A stretch of DNA of 17,500 nucleotides from Neocallimastix lanati (nom. inval.) (lineage: Eukaryota; Neocallimastigomycota; Neocallimastigomycetes; Neocallimastigales; Neocallimastigaceae). The notes beneath the pieces are model-generated. The model did not search any database. It worked only from the letters and a program-made list of their open reading frames with translations, and was not told the DNA's origin. Below are positions 11,036-17,500 of this stretch, one piece after another (position 1 is the stretch's first letter; each line of letters opens with the position of its first letter). Position numbers and translations under genes: made by a program. The DNA lies in the NCBI GenBank assembly GCA_016946835.1, contig JACVTC010000172.1, positions 37,501-55,000 of the forward strand, given 5' to 3'.

Positions 11036-11130
11036 TTATTATTATCATCATCATTATATCATCATCACTATTATTATCATCATCATCAATATTATTATTA
11101 TTGTTATTATTATTATTATTATTATTATAA
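11036..11130. repeat. Mixed ATC/ATT trinucleotide microsatellite
   Basis: Alternating blocks of ATT and ATC triplets, with CATCATCATC clusters at about 11047-11057, 11060-11068 and 11076-11088. On the minus strand it reads as GAT and AAT triplets, which would encode Asp/Asn tracts of the kind common in dictyostelid proteins. No flanking coding sequence supports an exon, so it is called a repeat only. Confidence 0.75.
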
Positions 11131-11219
11131 ACATGTTTCTTGTATAAAATTTGAAATTATATCATTAAATTATTATTTAAATTTACTAATTAATTATGAG
11201 TTGCCTTTTGGTTATTCTT

Positions 11220-11225
<6 letters not shown>

Positions 11226-11265
<40 letters not shown>
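11226..11265. repeat. Poly(A) tract (40 nt)
   Basis: Uninterrupted run of 40 A followed by CTATTAAG. The A tract at 15712-15742 is also followed by CTATT, unlike the other tracts, which end in GAT. Confidence 0.9.
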
Positions 11266-11267
<2 letters not shown>

Positions 11268-12055
11268 ATTAAGCATTACTATCTCAAGTCCTTAATATAA
11301 AGATGCTTTTTAATCTATATATTAATAAGTTATTTTTCATAATAAAATTATTCTTTTAAATGATTTCTTAATAATGTATTCTTCAATTGTTTTATATATA
11401 ATCTGGAATTAAAAATAAATTAAATTTTTTCAAAGTTCTAAACACTTTGCAAATAGTTTTACATATATATAAACATTTATTATTCTAAGGCAAAAATGTT
11501 ATTGTTTATGTTGACAATTTTATTATTATTAATCTTTTATTCATTAATAATCTAATAATTCAATAATTATTTATTGAAATGTATTCTAATAAAATTTAAA
11601 AATAATAATATAAATAATAATAATAATTATAAAAAGAATAATATAATTACAATTACAAAAATTTTTATAATGCTTTATAGTAATTGTTTAAAATATAGTT
11701 TTTAAATTATTAAAATATATATTTTTTTTAATTTATTTTATTTTATTTTTTTCTATTTTCTTTTATTAATAACCTTATTTATTAGATTATTTTTTAAGGA
11801 AGAAATATAAATTAAGATACTTTAAATTTTAAATAATGATAAATATTTTTTTTTTATTTTATTATTACAAAATTATAAAATGGATAAATATGTTTTTAAA
11901 ATAAATTAAAATTATTAAATATTTAAATATTTAATATTAATATTTAATAATTTTTTTTATTTATTATTTATTATTTACTATTTTTATTATTTATAATTTT
12001 TATTATATATTATTAAAAAATGGAATAAAAAAATTTTTAAGATAAATTAAAAATA
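11266..12055. other. Gene desert, part 3: approach to the first heptamer array
   Basis: No gene recognised. A small patch at 11271-11307 has AAGCAT and ATGCTT in opposite orientation before a T run. From about 11872 the sequence contains one copy of a diverged unit of about 45 bp (11872-11916), followed by a short ATTATTT-type array (about 11955-11985). A second copy of the unit (12011-12057) leads directly into the large array. Confidence 0.55.
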
Positions 12056-12400
12056 TTTATTATTTATTATTTATTATTTATTATTTATTATTTATTATTT
12101 ATTATTTATTATTTATTATTTATTATTTATTATTTATTATTTATTATTTATTATTTATTATTTATTATTTATTATTTATTACTTATTATTTATTATTTAT
12201 ATTATTTATTATTTATTATTTATTATTTATTATTTATTATTTATTATTTATTATTTATTATTTATTATTTATTATTTATTATTTATTACTTATTATTTAT
12301 TATTTATATTATTTATTATTTATTATTTATTATTTATTATTTATTATTTATTATTTATTATTTATTATTTATTATTTATTATTTATTATTTATTTATTTA
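12056..12400. repeat. Large ATTATTT heptamer tandem array, array 1
   Basis: About 345 bp of a near-perfect 7-bp repeat (TATTATT/ATTATTT). It has a higher-order level: a variant block with ACTTATTATT and a shortened TTTATATTATT unit starts at 12181 and recurs at 12288, a 107-bp period. A degraded continuation with TTTTTTATTTT variants runs to about 12500. On the minus strand each 7 bp contains an AATAAA hexamer. Open frames across it are repeat translation, not genes. Confidence 0.95.
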
Positions 12401-13990
12401 GTATTTAATAATAAATACTATTTTAATTCTTTTTATTATTTATTATTTATTATTTATTTTTTATTTTTTATTACTTATTATTTATTATATATTATTTATT
12501 GTTAATTATTTTTTTAAAAAAATATACAAAAAAAATAATAGATATTATATCTTTTATCTATGTAAAAACCAATATTTATTAATAGATAAACGATTTTTAT
12601 ATATAAATCATGTTCTAATTATAAATACTATAAATTTTGAAGATATTTGAAGCATATTAATAAAATTTATTAGTTTTAAAAAACTTTTTATTTATTTAAA
12701 AAAATATATTATTATATTCGTTTTTAATATAGGTTTAATTATGTATACTTTTTTAATGTATTAACCATGATAAATAATAAAGTAAAATTTTATTAATAAT
12801 CTAATAAATAAATAAATAAATATAATAATAAAATTTTTTAAATTTTTTTAACATTTTACGGTAAATTTAATACTTTTTTATAGTTTAATTATCTATTAAT
12901 GAAAAAAAATAAACGAAATAAATTTTACCATGCATTGCTTTAATCTATTAAACGAATACGCATTAATAACTGTTGTATATTAGTAATAATAAAAACTATT
13001 TATAAATTATTATTTACCATAAAAGAAAAAGTTATAATTTAAATTTGGTTTTATGATAAAAAAAATATTAAGAAGATGATTAAGGCATAATAAATACCAT
13101 ATATATATAAATATTCATAAAAATTTTATAAAAAATATAAATAAGTATATACTCTTATTATCAATATTCTTTTTTTTTTTTTTTTTTTTTTTTAAGCTAT
13201 ATTTGAAATAAAATTAACTTTTTAATATAATTTTTTATGTAACAATCAAAAGTCCCCCCCCTTTTTTTTTTTTTTTTCTTGTTTTTTTAATTTTTATTTT
13301 TATTATTAAACTTTATTTTGTTAAATTGACACTTTATTTTTATAAAAAAAAAATTATCAAAATTCTAACTTTTTGAAATTTTGCTTAACTAATTAATAAA
13401 AAAAAAATAAAAATAAAAATAAAAATAATAATAATAATTATTTTAATAATTTCATATTTTATAAAATTTCAGTAATGTATTGAAAGTAAAAATTTTAACC
13501 CTATTAATTTTAATGTTTAAAAATTTTAAAATAAACTATAAAGAAAAATTACTATTAATATTATAATTAATATTTTAATTGAATGAAAAATAAAATTTTA
13601 AATTTAGTTTTGCATGAAGTAGAAATAAATTAAATTAATGACATAATTAATGACCTTCACCCCTTGTATTTTAAATATAAATAAAATATCAGTTAAACAT
13701 AAAAAAAAATTGATTACTTATAATTATTATCTAAAAATTATAATTATTATTAAATACCAATTACTTATACACATTTGTAATAGTTTATTGTTATAATAAA
13801 AACATACTATAATTTTCATATCTTTTTTTTTTTTTTTTTTTATTGTTCAATGATTTTATTTAATTGTTTAAAACTGTGATTTCTTGTTATATAATTTATT
13901 TATTTATTTATTTATTTATAAATATTAAAAATTATGTTCATTTCTCTTTTATTTTTTTTTTTTTTTTATATTTGAAGAAAATTTCAATCT
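12401..13990. other. Gene desert, part 4: between array 1 and the structured island
   Basis: No gene recognised. Contents: the degraded tail of array 1 (to about 12500), T23 near 13171-13193, a C8-T16 junction at 13254-13277, ATTT tetramers near 13900-13918, and a less AT-rich patch at about 13640-13668 containing CTTCACCCCTTG. Short open frames such as one from 12931 encode under 20 residues and are not supported. Confidence 0.55.
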
Positions 13991-14342
13991 AATAAATAAA
14001 AATATTTAGTATTGGTCAAAACTGCTATGTTGTTCATTTATTTATACACGCTCCAGAATATTAATGAACAATAAAACAGCTATGAATATATATAAATGAT
14101 AGTGTTTTAGCATTTGAAAACCTAGCTACTGGATATCTGAGCATGTTTTTGACCAATTGAACGATCAAAAACATATGTTGTTCAACTAGCTAGGTTTTAC
14201 ACAACTTAGCTATATTTTCACATATATTAATATCTGACTTTTGTTTTTAAAAAAACAAATTAATTAAAAAAAAAATTGAAATATAGAATTATAATAAATA
14301 AAAATATTTAGAACTGACTTTCGTTTTTAAAAAACAAAATTT
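13991..14342. other. Structured, less AT-rich island with nested inverted repeats
   Basis: A block with clearly more G and C than the kilobases around it and dense internal symmetry. Perfect inverted pairs: ATTGGTCAAAA (14011-14021) with 14147-14157; TTGTTCATT (14030-14038) with 14063-14071; AAAACCTAGCTA (14117-14128) with 14187-14198; ATGTTTTTGA (14143-14152) with 14165-14174, nested inside the previous pair. Direct repeats: ATGTTGTTCA at 14027 and 14175; a CTGACTT unit of about 28 bp at 14234 and 14314; and a 19-bp AT-rich repeat at 13991-14009 and 14293-14311 bracketing most of the block. There is no open frame of note. It may be a structured non-coding RNA or the relic of a small hairpin element. 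I do not recognise it as a known dictyostelid RNA class or transposon. Confidence 0.5.
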
Positions 14343-14519
14343 TATAGTTTTTTATAATTAAAATGAAAAAATTATTAAATCTTATTTAACATATATTTCT
14401 TACCATTATTTACTACTTTTTATTATAAAATATTATAATAAAAAATAAAAAAAAAAAATTTAAATTAGTGTCATATTTATCATTTTATTTTTATTATTAT
14501 TAATTAAATATTAAGATTA
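14343..14519. other. AT-rich spacer before array 2
   Basis: Featureless A/T sequence with oligo(A) runs between the structured island and the second heptamer array. Nothing coding or structured is apparent. Confidence 0.6.
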
Positions 14520-15050
14520 CTTTTTTATTATTTATTATTTATTATTTATTCATTTTATTTATTCATTTATTATTTAGTATTTATTATTTATTATTATTTG
14601 TTTTATTTAATTGTTATTTATTTATTTATTTATTATTGATAAAAGAGTTTTTATTTATTATTTATTATTTATTATTTATTATTTATTATTTATTATTTAT
14701 TATTTATTATTATTATTATTTATTATTTATTATTTATTATTTATTTATTATTTATTTATTATTTATTATTTATTTATTATTTATTATTTATTATTTATTA
14801 TTTATTATTTATTATTTATTATTTATTATTTATTATTTATTATTTATTATTTATTATTTATTATTTATTATTTATTATTTATTATTTATTATTTATTATT
14901 TATTATTATTTATTATTTATTATTTATTATTTATTATTTATTATTAATTATTTATTTATTATTTATTATTTATTATTTATTATTAATTATTTATTTATTA
15001 TTTATTATTTATTATTTATTATTTATTATTTATTATTTATTATTATTAGT
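14520..15050. repeat. Large ATTATTT heptamer tandem array, array 2
   Basis: About 530 bp dominated by the same 7-bp unit as array 1, with some 3-bp (ATT) and 4-bp (ATTT) slips. The long plus-strand frame across it (14611-15117) encodes only Leu/Ile/Tyr/Phe repeats and is an artefact of stop-free repeat sequence. The main block is bracketed by a non-simple direct repeat (14601-14657 and 15064-15116). Confidence 0.95.
14601..14657. repeat. Direct repeat bracketing array 2, left copy
   Basis: A 57-bp block containing TTTAATTGTTATTT, an ATTT run and ATTGATAAAAGAGTTTTT. The same block occurs at 15064-15116, shorter by one ATTT unit and otherwise identical as read by eye. Spacing between the copies is about 463 bp, which suggests a higher-order unit that includes the heptamer array. 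Confidence 0.9.
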
Positions 15051-15063
15051 TTTTATTATTAGT

Positions 15064-15116
15064 TTTTATTTAATTGTTATTTATTTATTTATTATTGATA
15101 AAAGAGTTTTTATTTA
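15064..15116. repeat. Direct repeat bracketing array 2, right copy
   Basis: 53-bp copy of the 14601-14657 block. The ATTGATAAAAGAGTTTTT core is identical. It marks the right edge of the array; normal AT-rich sequence follows. Confidence 0.9.
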
Positions 15117-15605
15117 ATATTGTTAATCATAACAATTAAAATTTATTATTAATAGCCAATGAAAATCGAAAATAATTATTGCTAATTAGCAAAATAAATT
15201 TAATATATAAAAAAAAAAGATTTCTAAGAATAATAAAAAAAAGTAATGCCTTCTTAATAAATAAGTAAAATTATTACTAATATTATTTAAATTAATAAAA
15301 TGAACAAATAAATAAAAGATAAATATCGGTTTGCCATTTAAATATAAGAAAAAACCATATATTTTGATAAATTCTATCAATAAAGTATTATTTAAATTTA
15401 GGATTCTTAATTATATATAAATAAGTAAGGAAAAATTATTAGTAATAAAATAATAATATATATTTATACATTTTTTTTATTATAATAAATATTATTTAAT
15501 TAATTTTTATATTAATTATTTATTAACAAAAAAACTTCATATAATTTTATATAAAGTTTAAACTAATCGGATTACTATAAAATGATTTAATTTTTATTTG
15601 TAAAA

Positions 15606-15636
<31 letters not shown>

Positions 15637-15711
15637 TTGTTTTGAAAGAAAAATTTTATTTATTTTAAACTCTAAAAAAAAAAAGAATAAGAACAATTAT
15701 TTTAACAAAAG

Positions 15712-15742
<31 letters not shown>
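15712..15742. repeat. Poly(A) tract (31 nt)
   Basis: Uninterrupted A run preceded by G and followed by CTATTATTCC. It shares the CTATT junction with the tract ending at 11265. Confidence 0.9.
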
Positions 15743-15744
<2 letters not shown>

Positions 15745-15882
15745 ATTATTCCTTTCAAAAATATCATTAATATAAATAAAATTAATTGTTAAATTTAAAT
15801 TATTATATTTATATTAAATTTATTCATTTTATTGAAAATATTATTCTGGCTTTTTTACAAATTAAGAAAATAAAATAAATTA

Positions 15883-15960
15883 TTAAAATAATTATACCCA
15901 AAAGTATTATATTTAATAATTATTGTTAAAATAATTATACCCAAAAGTATTATATTTAAT
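15883..15960. repeat. 43-bp tandem duplication
   Basis: Two identical 35-bp copies, 15883-15917 and 15926-15960, each with the core ATTATACCCAAAAGTATTAT. The copies start 43 bp apart, and a shared AATTATT continues past each with a 1-bp shift. The perfect identity suggests a recent duplication. It lies about 390 bp upstream of the GTPase start codon, so it could sit in the promoter. Confidence 0.85.
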
Positions 15961-16243
15961 TAATTATTAAATACTTATTTATTATTATTATTATTATTAT
16001 TTTAACGTATTTGCACTATCATTTAAATATTTTTAATAAATATACATAAAAAAAAAAAAAGGAATATTTTGCTTTTAAATTTTCATCATTCAATATAAAA
16101 ATACAAGAACAAAAAAATAAATATTTTTCATTAAAATTTTTATACGAATAACTATTAAAGAAAATAAAAAAAAATAATAATAATAAAAAATAAAAGCAAA
16201 AAACAAATAAACAAATAAATATTAAATAAGAAAACAAAAAAAT

Positions 16244-16274
16244 AAGTAATCAATCAATAAAGTAATCAATCAAT
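16244..16274. repeat. 16-bp period direct repeat upstream of the GTPase
   Basis: AAGTAATCAATCAAT occurs twice, at 16244-16258 and 16260-16274, about 75 bp before the start codon. It falls where a 5' UTR or core promoter would be. A binding site is possible but nothing else supports it. Confidence 0.6.
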
Positions 16275-16349
16275 TAAATAAATTAAAAATAATATTTAAT
16301 AAAATCATAGAAATAAATATAAAAAAATAAATATAAAAAAATAAATAAA

Positions 16350-17484
16350 ATGAATAATCAAAACGAAAACTCTGTTAAATTTCTTTTTGGACAACTTAAC
16401 TCTAACTATTTAAATCCTCATGATTGGGATGATATCGATAATGTAAAATACTCATACAAAGAGTATAATGATGAAGGTTCAAGCCAATTTCCTTTCAGAG
16501 CAGGTGGAATTAATTTAACTGAAGAAGAAAAGGCTGAAAAAGAAAATAATATTGAAATTATTGATTCAGTTTATTCAACTATTGATCAATACTTGAAATT
16601 ATTTGACCAAAAAGTTTTAAAAAGTAATAATTCAAAACCAAGTTCTGACATGGACCATAAAACATTAAGTGGAATGATGGAAAATTTCAGAGGCAATATA
16701 GATCAATTATTAAGGCTTTTAAAAGGTAATCGTTATCCATTATTAGCATTAATTGGAAGAAGAGGTTGTGGTAAAAGTTCATGTATCAATGCCATTGTTG
16801 GTTAGTGTTTTTTTTTTCAAATTATAGTTAAATATAAAATAAATAATAACATAACTGATAGAAATAAAACAAAAATTATGAATAATCATCAAATTAATAA
16901 TTTATAATAACTAAATGTATTAAAATTTAAATTTATTATTAATAAATTTAAAAATAGGTCAACTTATTGCAGAACCAGGTCATATTAAAGCTCAAACAGG
17001 TCATGCAAAAATTTTACTCTATCGTGGACATGATGATAGTGGTATTGACGTTTTAGATACTCGAGGCATTAATGAGGGTGAAAGACCACAAGAAGATGAT
17101 ATAGCAGAAACAGCAGTTGGTAATTTTTATAAAAGAAAAATAAATATAATTAATAAATTATATACATATATTTGTTCTTTTTATTAATATTATCATTAAT
17201 AATATGAAAATTTTATTTTATTTGGAAATTGAAATTAATAATAATTTTATTATTATTATTATTATTGTTATTATTATTATTATTATTATTATTTATTATT
17301 ATTTATTATTCGTTCATTTTGAATTTTTTATGATTTATTGAAGATTCAATTGTTAGTGCTTTATCACAAGTACCAGTTGATTGTATTTTGTATTTACATA
17401 AAGCGAAAGAATTAGATTCTGGAATTGAATCAGATTTACAAATTTTAAATGAAATTATTGTTAGAACAAACTTGACAAGTATAA
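16350..17484 (+). CDS. P-loop GTPase of unknown function, 5' part, runs off the window
   Basis: Exons 16350-16800, 16958-17119 and 17344-17484, with donors GTTAGT, GTAATT and GTATGT and all joins in phase, give 251 codons plus one base before the gene continues past the window. The GTP-binding Walker A (G1) is GRRGCGKS, residues 136-143 in LLALIGRRGCGKSSCINAIVG. The G3 motif is DTRG (184-187) in VLDTRGINEGE. Between them a Thr (164, in KAQTGHAK) could serve as G2. The helix-rich segment around 205-251 (VDCILYLHKAKE) is like the strand and helix after G3 in Era/YfjP-type and dynamin-like GTPases. The G4 (NKxD) motif is not yet reached or has been replaced. The first 130 residues are charged and helical, with an acidic EEEKAEKEN stretch (58-66), and match no domain I know. 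No signal peptide or membrane span is seen. Start: first ATG after A-rich leader. Biological role unknown. Confidence 0.85.
17222..17310. repeat. ATT microsatellite in the second GTPase intron
   Basis: ATT trinucleotides, with some ATTT slips, fill much of the intron 17120-17343 and stop about 30 bp before the AAG acceptor. This is the same kind of microsatellite as in the kinase introns. Confidence 0.8.
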
Positions 17485-17500
17485 GTATGTAAAGCATTCC

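Larger units (their letters stand above)
9402..11225. other. Gene desert, part 2: A tracts and short repeats, no gene seen
   Basis: Contains further A tracts ending in GAT (runs ending at 9722, 9767 and 9842), TTTATA hexamer repeats at about 9877-9905, an AAT run near 10697-10718 and the ATC/ATT microsatellite at 11036-11130. A tiny ATG-GAA-GCG-GAA-AAA-CTG-TAA frame at about 11004 is not considered a gene. Confidence 0.6.
15117..16349. other. Upstream region of the GTPase gene
   Basis: No gene recognised. Contains a TA run near 15608-15627, A31 at 15712-15742, the 43-bp tandem duplication at 15883-15960, an ATT run near 15978-16000, and a 16-bp period repeat (AAGTAATCAATCAAT at 16244-16258 and 16260-16274). 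The last 30 bases before the start codon are A-rich ATAAA repeats. Short minus-strand frames here are Phe/Leu/Tyr-rich low-complexity translations of A-rich DNA. Confidence 0.6.

Noticed and set aside
11036-11130. Asp/Asn-rich exon on the minus strand
   Set aside because: Only triplet repeats read as Asp/Asn. The frame turns into Met/Ile repeats and low complexity, with no supported splice sites or neighbouring exons.
12056-15050. CRISPR array or LTR pair suggested by regular repeats and bracketing direct repeats
   Set aside because: There are no unique spacers between units. The bracketing repeats are only 53-57 bp, lack LTR features, and enclose nothing but simple repeat.
14611-15117. Long plus-strand open frames over array 2 (and a second overlapping one at 14636-14947)
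   Set aside because: They are translations of the ATTATTT repeat, giving only Leu/Ile/Tyr/Phe strings. The 7-bp unit lacks stops in these frames, so length is no evidence of coding.
15186-15380. Minus-strand open frame of 64 residues
   Set aside because: Phe/Leu/Tyr/Asn low-complexity translation of A-rich DNA, with no conserved motif and base composition like the flanks.
16019-16237. Minus-strand hydrophobic open frame of 72 residues upstream of the GTPase
   Set aside because: The apparent membrane-like Phe/Leu content follows from A-rich plus-strand sequence. There is no composition shift as seen in the real exons.
4968-16349. tRNA or snRNA genes in the desert
   Set aside because: Searched by eye for GGTTCGA-type B boxes, cloverleaf arms and the CCCATAA-type upstream element. 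Only partial matches appeared (for example near 9190), without a plausible transcript body.
17306-17497. Minus-strand open frame of 63 residues
   Set aside because: Antisense shadow of GTPase exon 3, which has the better-supported plus-strand reading.

Overview
The window is extremely A+T-rich nuclear DNA of a eukaryote with short AT-rich introns. It has long poly(A)/poly(T) runs, AAT/ATT microsatellites and A-rich leaders in front of start codons, and codons mostly end in A or T. Together with the closeness of the encoded kinase to dictyostelid GSK-3-type kinases, this points to a social amoeba, Dictyostelium discoideum or a close group 4 relative. The species cannot be fixed from the sequence alone.

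Layout. 1-796: AT-rich flank with one weak hairpin, no gene. 797-2063 (minus): a seven-exon gene for D-aminoacyl-tRNA deacylase (DTD), complete at 149 aa, with a 10-nt micro-exon. 2064-2979: intergenic, probably holding the kinase 3' UTR and the DTD promoter. 2980-4967 (minus): a six-exon GSK-3-type Ser/Thr kinase, complete at 423 aa, probably the paralogue called glkA rather than gskA. 4968-16349: about 11.4 kb in which I find no convincing gene. It holds poly(A) tracts, two large arrays of a 7-bp ATTATTT-type repeat (about 12,056-12,400 and 14,520-15,050), a compact structured island richer in G+C (13,991-14,342), a MITE-like inverted-repeat segment (6,082-6,192) and a 43-bp tandem duplication (15,883-15,960). 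16350-17484 (plus): the first three exons of a P-loop GTPase of unknown function that runs off the right edge.

The window does not show the genes working together. DTD acts in translation quality control, the kinase in signalling, and the GTPase is uncharacterised. DTD and the kinase lie in tandem on the minus strand. The kinase and GTPase diverge from opposite ends of the desert. All exon joins were built by hand from GT/AG sites, reading-frame phase and family similarity, and every phase closes. No transcript evidence was available.

The best leads for something undescribed are the folded island at 13,991-14,342 between the two heptamer arrays, the arrays themselves (minus strand carries an AATAAA hexamer about every 7 nt), and the inverted-repeat segment at 6,082-6,192.
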